From JAENVU01 sp963765075 (lineage in GTDB: Bacteria > Actinomycetota > Acidimicrobiia > IMCC26256 > JAENVU01), in NCBI GenBank assembly GCA_963765075.1, contig CAVXVA010000003.1:894729-958728 (forward strand): 64,000 bases of DNA. Direction: 5' to 3'. The notes below the pieces were generated by a model that was given only the letters and a program-made list of their open reading frames with translations, ran no database searches and had not been told where the DNA came from. A program made the position numbers and the translations under genes. This document shows positions 16,471-24,747 of this stretch, one piece after another (position 1 is the stretch's first letter; the number at the start of each line of letters is the position of its first letter).

Positions 16471-17772
16471 ATGCCCTCCACCCGCCGTCAACGTATCTTC
16501 ACCGCGCTGAGCGTGATCATGCTCGTCCTCAGCGTTCCCCAGCTGGCCGGCGCCCGATCCTCATCGTCGCGGCCCGAGGCGAAAGCGACGAGTCACCGTC
16601 AAGACTCCAAGCGTCATGACCACCGACACCACCACAAGCACGGCACGCCCCGGCACAAGCACAAGCACCACCACAAGCACACACCACCGCTCCACGTCCT
16701 CGTCCAGCAGCACCACGACCACCACCACGACCCGGCCCCGGCCCGAACCCCAGCCCCAGCCCCGCCCAGCCCACCACGACCACCACCACCCGGCCCCGGC
16801 CCGAACCCCAGCCCACCACGACCACCACCACCCGGCCCCGGCCCGAGCCCCAGCCCACCACGACCACCACCACCCGGCCCCGGCCCGAACCCCAGCCCGA
16901 ACCAGCCCCAACCCCAACCCCAACCCCAGCCCGGTCTCCGGAGCGAGTGTCTCACCCGGAACCCGCTCGCGGTGGTGACGAGCAGTCAGGACACTCGGTT
17001 CAAGCCGTCGCTCGACTCCGCGATGGCCGTCGACGCCCGCACCGCGAACTGGACCCAGGTCGACGATTGGCCGGTGTCGGTCACCGGCGCCGCACCGCTC
17101 TGTTGGAACGGTGGCCGGATCATGGGCACCTACGGCTCCGCGACCTTGTGGGAGACCTTCCACCACACCGGTGGATTCAGCTTCAACAACCCGAACTCGA
17201 TCATCGAGAACGTTCGGGTCCACAACTACGGAGACAGCATCAATGTCCGGGAGGGTGCGGCGAACTGGCAGGTCCGGGCCGCGCACACCACGATGACCCA
17301 CGACGACTGCCTGCAGAACGACTACCTCACGTCGGGAGTCATCTCCGATTCGTTCTTCGACGGGTGTTACGTCGGGATCTCCACCCGGCCGTCGTCGAAT
17401 AACTCGTCGTCGGATGGTCGAACCGAGACCGTCACGCTGAAGGGATCACTGCTCCGGCTCCAGCCGATGCCGACGGTCTACAAGGGCCCCGCGCCCGGCC
17501 ACGGTGGCTTCTTCAAGTGGGACGACACCGGTCGGTCGCCGAGGCTGGCGTTGTTCAACAACATCTTCCGGGTCGACCAGACCCCGAACCACGGTTCACT
17601 CGGCCTGCCGAGCGGGTACAAGGTGGCCTGCTCGGGCAACACCATCGTCTGGCTGGGCTCCGGTTCCTTCCCCGAGGCCGCCTCGTGGTTGGCCCAGTGC
17701 CCCGACACGCGGATCGTGACCTCGGTCGCGGCCTGGGACAACGCTGCGGCGATGTGGAACGCCTCGCACTGA
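16471..17772 (+). CDS. Secreted beta-helix protein with His-rich and Pro-rich linker
   Basis: 433 aa. AAGGAG precedes the ATG. A signal peptide (RRQR, hydrophobic core, ending LAGA) is followed by a His/Lys-rich stretch (about 45-90), then three exact-length 14-residue proline repeats (PPRPPPPGPGPNPS type, residues 101-142). Residues about 155-430 are the same beta-helix-like module as in the genes at 6003 and 39715: NYGDSINVR, DDCLQND, FDGCYVGIS, PTVYKGPAPGHGGFFKWD, NTIVWLG. It is divergent from the polysaccharide operon and followed by a strong terminator. Likely cell-surface; the enzymatic role is unproven. Confidence 0.8.
   Translation: MPSTRRQRIFTALSVIMLVLSVPQLAGARSSSSRPEAKATSHRQDSKRHDHRHHHKHGTPRHKHKHHHKHTPPLHVLVQQHHDHHHDPAPARTPAPAPPSPPRPPPPGPGPNPSPPRPPPPGPGPSPSPPRPPPPGPGPNPSPNQPQPQPQPQPGLRSECLTRNPLAVVTSSQDTRFKPSLDSAMAVDARTANWTQVDDWPVSVTGAAPLCWNGGRIMGTYGSATLWETFHHTGGFSFNNPNSIIENVRVHNYGDSINVREGAANWQVRAAHTTMTHDDCLQNDYLTSGVISDSFFDGCYVGISTRPSSNNSSSDGRTETVTLKGSLLRLQPMPTVYKGPAPGHGGFFKWDDTGRSPRLALFNNIFRVDQTPNHGSLGLPSGYKVACSGNTIVWLGSGSFPEAASWLAQCPDTRIVTSVAAWDNAAAMWNASH
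16771..16896 (+). repeat. Three tandem 42-base repeats inside the beta-helix gene
   Basis: Units at 16771-16812, 16813-16854 and 16855-16896 are nearly identical. Each encodes 14 residues rich in Pro and Gly. The length is a multiple of three, so gain or loss of units keeps the frame. Confidence 0.9.
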
Positions 17773-17792
17773 TCCCACCGAGAGACTCACCG

Positions 17793-17830
17793 CAATGTCG
17801 CCCCGAACCGTTCGGTTCGGGGCGACATTG
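17793..17830 (+). terminator. Strong hairpin terminator after the beta-helix gene
   Basis: Two perfect 17-base arms (17793-17809 and 17814-17830) with loop GTTC lie 20 bases after the stop. No long T-run follows, as is common in high-GC actinobacteria. Confidence 0.75.
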
Positions 17831-17961
17831 CGTCATGCCTCCATCGGTTTCACGGCGCTAGGCCGTTGTGCTCATTCGGGCCGATCTCGGGAATCTGACG
17901 GTTTTGCCCGGTTTATAGTCGTGTCCATTCACCCGCCCACTGGTCCCTTGGCAGGAGCACC

Positions 17962-18963
17962 ATGACGACCGAACACCCCGTCACGTCCGATTCGTCCGAG
18001 GCTTCGCCGCGCCGCGTGCTCGTGACCGGAGCGGCCGGTTTCGTCGGCAGTCACCTCGTGGACAAGCTGGTCGCACGCGGCGACGACGTCATCGGCGTCG
18101 ACTGCTTCACGCCGTACTACTCACAGGGCGCAAAGCGCGCAGCGGTCGCCGGCGCGCTGGACCACGACAACTTCACGCTCGTCGAGGCCGACCTCCGAGA
18201 CGCCTCACTGACCGAGCTGCTCGACGGGGTCGACACGGTGTTCCACCAGGCGGCCCAACCGGGCGTGCGCCTGTCGTGGTCCGACGGTTTCTCCGAGTAC
18301 GCGAGCCACAACGTGTTGGCCACCCAACGACTCCTCGAGGCGGCCCACGATCGCGACGTCCGTCGGTTCGTCTACGCATCGTCGTCGTCGGTGTACGGCA
18401 ACCAGAACCGGTACCCCACCGTCGAGACCGATCTGCCCGGTCCCTACAGTCCCTACGGCGTGACCAAGCTCGCCGCCGAGCACTTGTGCGGCTTGTACGC
18501 GGAAAACTGGGGCCTGTCCACCGTCTCACTTCGGTACTTCACCGTGTTCGGCCCGCGCCAACGGCCCGACATGTCGATTCACCGTCTCTGCGAAGCGGTC
18601 GGGACCGGCGCATCCTTCCCGCGCTTCGGCGACGGCACCCAGGTCCGTGAGTTCACCTACGTCTCCGACATCGTCGACGCCAACTTGTGCGCGGCCGACG
18701 CCGACGTCGACCCCGGCACGGTGGTCAACATCGCCGGTGGCGGCGAGATCACGCTCAACGAACTCATCGGAATGGTCGGTGAGTTGGCCGGCACCGAAGT
18801 GACGATCGAAGACCACCCCGCCCAAGCCGGCGACGCCAAGCGCAACGGCGGCGCCACGACGCGGGCCTCCGAGCTGTTGGGTTGGGTACCCGAGGTCGGC
18901 CTACGTGACGGGATCGCCGCGCAGCTGGCCTGGCACAACAATCGCCGGTCCGTCTCGGTCTGA
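17962..18963 (+). CDS. NAD-dependent sugar epimerase (UDP-glucuronate/glucose 4-epimerase type)
   Basis: 333 aa extended SDR. The nucleotide loop TGAAGFVGS is near residue 22 and the catalytic Ser-Tyr-Lys set is ASSSSVYG followed by YSPYGVTK. LRYFTVFGPRQRPDM and REFTYVSDI are typical of UDP-glucuronate and UDP-glucose 4-epimerases. It should supply an activated sugar, probably for the adjacent polysaccharide locus. Specificity cannot be fixed by eye. Confidence 0.85.
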   Translation: MTTEHPVTSDSSEASPRRVLVTGAAGFVGSHLVDKLVARGDDVIGVDCFTPYYSQGAKRAAVAGALDHDNFTLVEADLRDASLTELLDGVDTVFHQAAQPGVRLSWSDGFSEYASHNVLATQRLLEAAHDRDVRRFVYASSSSVYGNQNRYPTVETDLPGPYSPYGVTKLAAEHLCGLYAENWGLSTVSLRYFTVFGPRQRPDMSIHRLCEAVGTGASFPRFGDGTQVREFTYVSDIVDANLCAADADVDPGTVVNIAGGGEITLNELIGMVGELAGTEVTIEDHPAQAGDAKRNGGATTRASELLGWVPEVGLRDGIAAQLAWHNNRRSVSV

Positions 18964-19044
18964 CTCGCCTCGGCCCGACCGACAACGTTGGGAGAAGAGC
19001 CCCAGGGGACTGCTAGGGTGCTCTGGCTCTCACCGAGAGTCTGA

Positions 19045-19120
19045 GCCCCCATCGTCTAGTGGCCTAGGACGCCGCCCTTTCACGGCGGTAACGGGGATTC
19101 GAACTCCCCTGGGGGTACCA
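19045..19120 (+). tRNA. tRNA-Glu (anticodon TTC)
   Basis: The acceptor GCCCCCA pairs with TGGGGGT. The anticodon loop is CTTTCAC between CCGCC and GGCGG, the T-loop is TTCGAAC, and a 3' CCA is encoded. First of three clustered tRNAs. Confidence 0.96.
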
Positions 19121-19139
19121 ACCGTCTTCGGACGGCTCT

Positions 19140-19214
19140 GGTCCTGTGGTGCAGTTTGGAGTGCACGCCGCCCTGTCAAGGCGGAGGCCGCGGGTTCAAA
19201 TCCCGTCAGGACCG
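19140..19214 (+). tRNA. tRNA-Asp (anticodon GTC)
   Basis: The acceptor GGTCCTG pairs with CAGGACC and the discriminator is G. The anticodon loop is CTGTCAA between CCGCC and GGCGG, and the T-loop is TTCAAAT. CCA is not encoded. Confidence 0.96.
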
Positions 19215-19238
19215 CCGGACGCCTTCGGGCGTTCACCC

Positions 19239-19311
19239 GGCCGGGTAGCTCAGTTGGCAGAGCGCGCGCCTGAAAAGCGCGAGGTCACCGGATCGACGCC
19301 GGTCCCGGCCA
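19239..19311 (+). tRNA. tRNA-Phe (anticodon GAA)
   Basis: The acceptor GGCCGGG pairs with CCCGGCC and the discriminator is A. The anticodon loop is CTGAAAA. The T-arm is ACCGG/CCGGT around an atypical T-loop beginning ATCGACG rather than TTCGA. CCA is not encoded. Confidence 0.92.
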
Positions 19312-19417
19312 CTGTCGGCAGTTCCCGGTCCCTCGGAAGCACTGCTGCAGCGGTGCTCGCTCGGACGAAGGCTCGATCAGCGCGCCGTCCGAGCTTCACC
19401 GCCGGACGCGCATCGAA

Positions 19418-19618
19418 TCAGAGTTCGGTGTGCTCTTCGACCTTGTCGAGGAACTGGCGGATCTCCGACGCGCGGAACCGGCGGTGTCCGCCGAGGGTCC
19501 GGATCGCGGAGATTTTGCCGGCGCGGGCCCACCGGGTCACCGTCTTGGGGTTGACACGGAACATTGCTGCCACCTCGGAAGGCGTCAACAGTGCGTCGTC
19601 GTCGGGATGTCCCTGCAT
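19418..19618 (-). CDS. bldC: BldC-like MerR-family developmental regulator
   Basis: 66 aa from the ATG at 19618. LLTPSEVAAMFRVNPKTVTRWARAGKI and TLGGHRRFRASEI are the winged helix-turn-helix of BldC, a small DNA-binding protein that oligomerises on direct repeats and controls development in Streptomyces and relatives. The C-terminus FLDKVEEHTEL fits. It is divergent from the ParA-like gene with a 211-base shared upstream region. Confidence 0.88.
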   Translation of the reverse strand: MQGHPDDDALLTPSEVAAMFRVNPKTVTRWARAGKISAIRTLGGHRRFRASEIRQFLDKVEEHTEL

Positions 19619-19829
19619 TACGGCCTCCGGGTTGAACAAAATGGATCCGGACGATTCGGACCGGTTCGGTAGCGGGAGAGTACTTGGTCCCCCTCGTCGA
19701 AACGCGGATCCCGCACTCGACGTAGGTCCAATGTACCACTCGGTCCCTTTTATTGGGTTGATGGTCGCGGACTTCGAGCACCGAACGCCGGCCCCGACTC
19801 GGCGAAACCTCGGCTCGTACACTCCTCGC

Positions 19830-20591
19830 ATGTCTCCGGTCGTAGCGGTCGCCAATCAGAAGGGTGGCGTCGGCAAGACCACCACGACCCACTCGTTGGG
19901 TGAAGCGATGGCCGAGCAGGGCAGGCGCGTGCTGCTCGTCGACCTCGATCCGCAGGCGTGCCTGAGTTACGCGGCGGGCCTGGATCCGGAATCACTCCGG
20001 GCATCGCTCCACGACGTGCTCATCGGCCGGGAGACCGCGCATCAGGTCGTCGTGACCGCCGGCCGATGTTCGATCCTGCCGGCATCGATCGACCTCGCCG
20101 GTTCCGAGATCGCATTGGCCACCAAGGTCGGCCGGGAACACGCGCTCGGGAGAGCGCTCGCTGAGATTCGCTCGGACTTCGACATCGTGCTCATCGATTG
20201 TCCTCCGTCGCTCGGAATCCTCACGATCAACGGACTCACCGCCGCCGACGCGGTGGTCATCCCTCTGCAATGCGAGACCTTGAGCCATCGCGGCGTCGGG
20301 CAACTGCTCGAAACCATCGCCGACGTCCGGGCCTACGCGAAGCCCGATCTCACGGTGCTCGGCGCGATCCCCACGATGTTCGACGCGCGCAGTCGCCACC
20401 CGCGTGAGATCGCGGCCGATGTCGCCGAGCGCTACGACATTCGCGTGTTCGAACCAGCGGTGCCGCGATCGATCCGCTTCGCGGAGGCACCGGCCCAGGG
20501 TGCGTGCATCCTCGATCACGCGCCGAAGTCGCGTGGCGCGGAGGCCTACCGGGAACTCGCGCGCCAGATCACCGCGGTGCTCGCGTCATGA
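19830..20591 (+). CDS. ParA/Soj-family ATPase without a partner ParB
   Basis: 253 aa from the ATG at 19830. The deviant Walker A is NQKGGVGKTTTTHSLG (residues about 8-23), Walker A-prime is VLLVDLDPQA and Walker B is IVLIDCPPSLGILTINGL. These ATPases position DNA or protein complexes. No ParB or parS-like 16-mer was noticed, so this is probably an orphan positioning ATPase rather than the chromosomal segregation protein. Its stop overlaps the next start (ATGA). Confidence 0.85.
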   Translation: MSPVVAVANQKGGVGKTTTTHSLGEAMAEQGRRVLLVDLDPQACLSYAAGLDPESLRASLHDVLIGRETAHQVVVTAGRCSILPASIDLAGSEIALATKVGREHALGRALAEIRSDFDIVLIDCPPSLGILTINGLTAADAVVIPLQCETLSHRGVGQLLETIADVRAYAKPDLTVLGAIPTMFDARSRHPREIAADVAERYDIRVFEPAVPRSIRFAEAPAQGACILDHAPKSRGAEAYRELARQITAVLAS

Positions 20592-20827
20592 GCGAGCTCG
20601 GTCGCGCCGACGGGAAGCGCGCGCTGTTCTCGGCTGCAGTGCGAACGCCCGGCACCCTCGTCGTGGAATGCGAGCGTTGCCGCGGCCGGGCACGGATTTC
20701 CTACCGCGAGTTCGTCAAGCGCAGCTTGCCGGTGACGGTCTGGCTCCCGTGGCGCCACCACACGCGCTACCTGCGGTGCCCCGCGTGCGAACACCGCGCG
20801 TTCGTCGCGTCACGCTGGTTCGAGTAG
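20588..20827 (+). CDS. Small zinc-ribbon protein of unknown function
   Basis: 79 aa from the ATG at 20588, which overlaps the ParA stop by four bases. Two CxxC pairs (CERC near residue 24 and CPAC near residue 66) frame a basic middle (REFVKRSLPVTVWLPWRHHTRYLRC), as in a zinc ribbon. Its end overlaps the convergent purM stop by 18 bases. Translational coupling to the ParA-like gene suggests a joint role. Confidence 0.65.
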   Translation: MSELGRADGKRALFSAAVRTPGTLVVECERCRGRARISYREFVKRSLPVTVWLPWRHHTRYLRCPACEHRAFVASRWFE

Positions 20828-21895
20828 CTCCACGTCGCCGGAGCCGGCGACGATCTCGCCGATGACCCATGCGTCGAGCGACGCGGCGTGCACGACTTCG
20901 ACGGCGCGGGCTGCATCGGCGGCCGCGACGACGGCCACCATCCCCACGCCGAGGTTGAAGACCGATTCCATTTCGGCGCGAGCAACGTTGCCGGCGCGCT
21001 GCACCTCGCCGAAGATCTCCGGTTCTCGCCAACTCCCACGGGCGATGCGCGCATTCGTTCCGGGCGGCAGGACCCGATTGACATTGCCCGGCAGACCCCC
21101 GCCCGTGATGTGCGCGAACGCGTGCACGTCGGTCCTCGCGCGCAGCCGCGCCAGCGTGGGCGCGTAGATCACACTCGGTCGCAGCAGTTCGTCGGCGAGG
21201 GTCGTGCTCGCACCCGACCATGCGGGTTCGTCCAGACGCCGACCGGCCCGTTCCAACAACGCTCGGCGGGCCAGCGTGTAGCCGTTGCAGCGCAAACCCG
21301 GGCTCTCGATGCCGATCAGCACGTCACCGCGACTCACCTCACGCGGGAGCACGGCGTTGCGTTCGACCGCGCCGACCGCGAACCCGACCAGGTCGAACTC
21401 GCCAGCGGCCATGAGGTCGGGGTGCTCGGACATCTCACCGCCGAGCAACGCACACCCGGCTTCGCGACACCCGACCGAGATGCCGCGCACGATCGTCGCG
21501 GCGATGTCGGGGTCGAGGTGTCCCATGGAGAGGTAGTCGAAGAAGAAGAGGGGGGTGGCTCCCTGCGCGGCGATGTCGTCGGCCGTACCCACGAGGTCGA
21601 TCCCGATCGTGTCGTACCGGCCGGTGGTCCACGCCAGGACCGACTTCGTGCCGACCCCGTCGGTCGAGGACACCAGAATCGGGTCGTCCATCTCGACGGC
21701 GGCCAGATCGAAGAGGCCTCCGAATCCGCCCAGCGATCCCATGACTCCCGGGCGCGCGGTCGACTCGGCATGTTTCTTGATCAGCTCGACCGCATGCTCA
21801 CCGGCGGCGATGTCGACTCCTGCCCCCGCGTAGGTCATCCCCTCCGAGGACGGGTCCTCGCCGGACGAGTTCTCGCCGGACGACGCGCTGGTCAC
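20810..21895 (-). CDS. purM: Phosphoribosylformylglycinamidine cyclo-ligase (AIR synthetase)
   Basis: 361 aa from the GTG at 21895, which overlaps the purF stop (GTGA). It closes FGAM to AIR with ATP. YAGAGVDIAAGEHAV opens the enzyme; STDGVGTKS, DDIAAQGATPLFFFDYLS and GGEMSEHP are signature segments, and the C-terminal FNLGVGMV is also typical. The first 20 residues are Ser/Glu-rich and not conserved. Last gene of the minus-strand purine cluster. Confidence 0.95.
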   Translation of the reverse strand: MTSASSGENSSGEDPSSEGMTYAGAGVDIAAGEHAVELIKKHAESTARPGVMGSLGGFGGLFDLAAVEMDDPILVSSTDGVGTKSVLAWTTGRYDTIGIDLVGTADDIAAQGATPLFFFDYLSMGHLDPDIAATIVRGISVGCREAGCALLGGEMSEHPDLMAAGEFDLVGFAVGAVERNAVLPREVSRGDVLIGIESPGLRCNGYTLARRALLERAGRRLDEPAWSGASTTLADELLRPSVIYAPTLARLRARTDVHAFAHITGGGLPGNVNRVLPPGTNARIARGSWREPEIFGEVQRAGNVARAEMESVFNLGVGMVAVVAAADAARAVEVVHAASLDAWVIGEIVAGSGDVELLEPA

Positions 21896-23382
21896 GGAGT
21901 GGATGCGGTCAGATCGACCGGGGATGCTTCGAGGACCCGCTTGGCGTCGGCGACCTGGAGATCGACCGGCACGGGGTAGTCGGCCGAGAGGCACGCAGTG
22001 CAGAACGACGTGGGCGACGCGTGCGTGGCGCGGATGAGCCGGTGCAGATCCAAGTACGCGAGCGAGTCGACGTCGAGATAGTCGCGGATCTCGCCCACCG
22101 AGAGGTCAGCGGCCAGGAGTTCGCCCCGGCGACCGGTATCCATGCCGTAGAAGCAGGGGTAGCGATACGGCGGGGAGGACACCCGGAAGTGCACCTCGGC
22201 CGCACCGGCTTCGCGCAACATCGCGATCACTTGGCGCGTGGTGGTACCCCGCACGATCGAATCGTCGACCACGACGAGCCGCTTGCCCTTGATGTTCTCG
22301 GGCAGCGGGTTGAGCTTCATGCGCACGCCCGCGCCGCGCTGTTGCTGGTTCGGCTGGATGAAAGTGCGGCCGACGTAGCGGTTCTTCACCAGGCCGTCGC
22401 CGTAGGGGATGCCTGCGGCGCGGGCAAAGCCTTGCGCAGCAGGAATTCCCGATTCGGGCACGGGCATGACCATGTCGGCGTCGATGGGCGATTGCTGCGC
22501 GAGCTCCTCGCCCATGCGTTGACGCGCCGCGTGCACGCTCTGGCCGTAGAGGCGCGTGTCGGGCCGCGAGAAGTAGACGAACTCGAAGAGGCAGAGCCGC
22601 GGCGACGGCTCCGCGTACTGCAGCTCACAGCGCAGGCCGGTGGCGTCGATCACGACCATCTCACCGGGGTTCACGTCGCGGATGTAGTGCGCGCCGACGA
22701 TGTCGAGCGCAGCCGATTCGCTGGCCAGGATCCAGCCACCACCTTCGACGCGACCGAGCACCAGCGGCCAGAAGCCATGGGGGTCACGCACGCCGATGAG
22801 TCGGCTGTCGTCCATCAGCACGAACGAGAACCCACCCTCGAGGCGGGGGAGCACCTTCTCCAATGCGAGTTCGAGTTCCCGACCGTCCGACCGGGGCTCG
22901 TCCGGCCACTCCCGCGCGATGAGTTCGGCCACGAGAGCGGAATCAGTCGTGGAGTCGAACTCGGTTTCGTCGGCCGTCATGCCCGGCAACATGCCGAGGC
23001 CCGCAGCCAGCGCGGCGGTATTCGTGAGGTTGCCGTTATGGCCGAGCGCGAAGCCGGCGTCGCCCACGGATCGGTAGATCGGTTGCGCGTTCTGCCACGA
23101 CGACGACCCGGTGGTGGAATACCGGTTGTGGCCGATCGCGATGTGACCCTGGAGCGAGGCGAGCCGACGCTCGTCGAACACCTTGGTGACCAGACCCATG
23201 TCCTTCATCACCGTGATGGTCTCGCCGTCGCTGACCGCGATCCCCGCCGATTCCTGGCCCCGGTGCTGCAGCGCAAAGAGGCCGAGATAGGAGAGATGGG
23301 CGACCGGCTGGCCGGGTCCGTAGACGCCGAAGACGCCACACGCGTGGCCGATGGAGGGACCGGTGGAATCCGCCGCAAGCAT
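21892..23382 (-). CDS. purF: Amidophosphoribosyltransferase
   Basis: 496 aa from the ATG at 23382. It commits PRPP and glutamine to phosphoribosylamine. Cys15 in ACGVFGVYG is the catalytic glutaminase nucleophile, so a 14-residue propeptide is expected. The PRPP loop is VVVDDSIVRGTT. Cysteines in PCFYGMD and FCTACLSADYP match the Fe-S-containing Bacillus-type enzyme. It overlaps purM by four bases. An unrelated plus-strand lipoprotein gene separates it from purL. Confidence 0.95.
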   Translation of the reverse strand: MLAADSTGPSIGHACGVFGVYGPGQPVAHLSYLGLFALQHRGQESAGIAVSDGETITVMKDMGLVTKVFDERRLASLQGHIAIGHNRYSTTGSSSWQNAQPIYRSVGDAGFALGHNGNLTNTAALAAGLGMLPGMTADETEFDSTTDSALVAELIAREWPDEPRSDGRELELALEKVLPRLEGGFSFVLMDDSRLIGVRDPHGFWPLVLGRVEGGGWILASESAALDIVGAHYIRDVNPGEMVVIDATGLRCELQYAEPSPRLCLFEFVYFSRPDTRLYGQSVHAARQRMGEELAQQSPIDADMVMPVPESGIPAAQGFARAAGIPYGDGLVKNRYVGRTFIQPNQQQRGAGVRMKLNPLPENIKGKRLVVVDDSIVRGTTTRQVIAMLREAGAAEVHFRVSSPPYRYPCFYGMDTGRRGELLAADLSVGEIRDYLDVDSLAYLDLHRLIRATHASPTSFCTACLSADYPVPVDLQVADAKRVLEASPVDLTASTP

Positions 23383-23488
23383 CGGGATCAGTATCGCAGA
23401 GTTCGAAGCGTCGACCCGACCCCTGGCGCGGGAGCCGGCCCGCTCGTAGCCTTTCGCGGGCAGACACGCTCTGCACTGGGAGGACTCG

Positions 23489-24740
23489 ATGATGCGGTCA
23501 CGGACCCTGCTCATGGTGACGGTGGCCGCGCTCGCGCTCGGCGGGTGCGCGTGGGGTCAGATGCGCGGCAACGCCCAGCGCTCCGGGGTCAACTACTTTG
23601 CGCCCGGCATCACCGTCGGCTCGATCGGAGAACTCGCGCCGGCGTGGACGACGCCCGATCGCGGCGCCACCGCGAACGAGGTCACCACCAAGGACGGGCG
23701 CGTCTTCTTCGCGGGGAGTTCGGCACTGTGGGCGGTCGACCTCGCGACGGGCAACGACCTCTGGCACGTCGACCGCACGAACGGACACCAGACCAACGAC
23801 CTGATCTCGACCACGGCCTGGACCGACAACGGGGTCCCCGTCGTCGGGATGAACCAGTTCTGGTCCGATTCGATCTCGGGGACGCCGTATTTCCAGTGGC
23901 TGGCCCGGATCGATCTGCTCGACCCGGCAACCGGATCCGTGCTCGGCACTCGAACCACTGCGGCGCAGACTCCGCCCCTCGACGCCGGCGACTGGATCTA
24001 CTTCCCCATCAACCACCTGGTGGCGCAACCGGCCAGCCTCGGCGGTTCGATTCTCGATCTCCACCTCGACGCCCGGGCCCTCGACGGGAGCGGCGCAGCG
24101 TTCAACATTCCGTTGAACAGCCCGCTCGACCCGATCTCGAGCCTGGCGGTCAACAACGCCAACCTGTACCTGCGGACCTTGGCAGGGCCTGAAGGTGTAT
24201 CCGGCGTACGGCTGCGGTCAAGCGAACTGCGGGCCGGTCTGGCAGGCGACGTTCCCGAACTCGTCCCCGGCGGGTTTGATCGCGGTGGCCCGCGACCGAG
24301 TGTTCGACGTGGGTCAGAGCGGCACGATCAGCGCGATCGACGCCAACGGCTGTGGCGCGTCGGCGTGTGGTCCGATCTGGCAGGGCAGCGTCGGCTTCAC
24401 GCCTGCCGGCATCGCCGCGACCCCCGATCGGGTCTACGTCACCGCCGGCACCTCGCTGTCGGTCTTCGACGCCAACGGCTGCGGCACCAGCATCTGCGCG
24501 CCGCTGTGGACGTCGACCTTTCCCGGCACACCTTCGGCGCCGTCCATCGTCAACGACGTCGTCTTCGCCGGATCCACGAGCGGCGATCTGCTCGCATGGA
24601 ACGTCGACGGATGCGGCGCGCCGACGTGCAGCCCGGTGTGGTCCGAGGATCAGGGCGCTCCGGTCGGACCGGTCAGCCCGCTGGCGAACGGGGTCGTGTT
24701 CCCGGTCGGTGGATCGGTGCGGAAGCTGAGTCTGCCCTGA
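23489..24740 (+). pseudogene. Lipoprotein with PQQ-type beta-propeller repeats, frameshifted in this sequence
   Basis: The frame breaks at 24185-24187 (GGG); removing one G gives an uninterrupted 416-aa protein. It starts MMRSRTLLMVTVAALALGGC, a lipoprotein signal with lipobox LGGC. Blades in the second half repeat D-A-N-G-C-G-x3-C-x-P-x-W, with one Cys pair per blade that could form a disulfide. It is an exported, membrane-anchored propeller of unknown ligand. It lies between purF and purL on the opposite strand. A sequencing error is more likely than a true pseudogene. Confidence 0.75.
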
Positions 24741-24747
24741 CCGTTCC

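Noticed and set aside
16771..16896. CRISPR-like tandem repeats
   Set aside because: The 42-base units have no spacers and encode a regular Pro/Gly repeat in frame with a secreted protein. No cas genes are present.
19830..20591. Chromosome segregation parA with parS
   Set aside because: No parB, gidB/rsmG or parS 16-mer was found near it, so it is called an orphan ParA-like ATPase.
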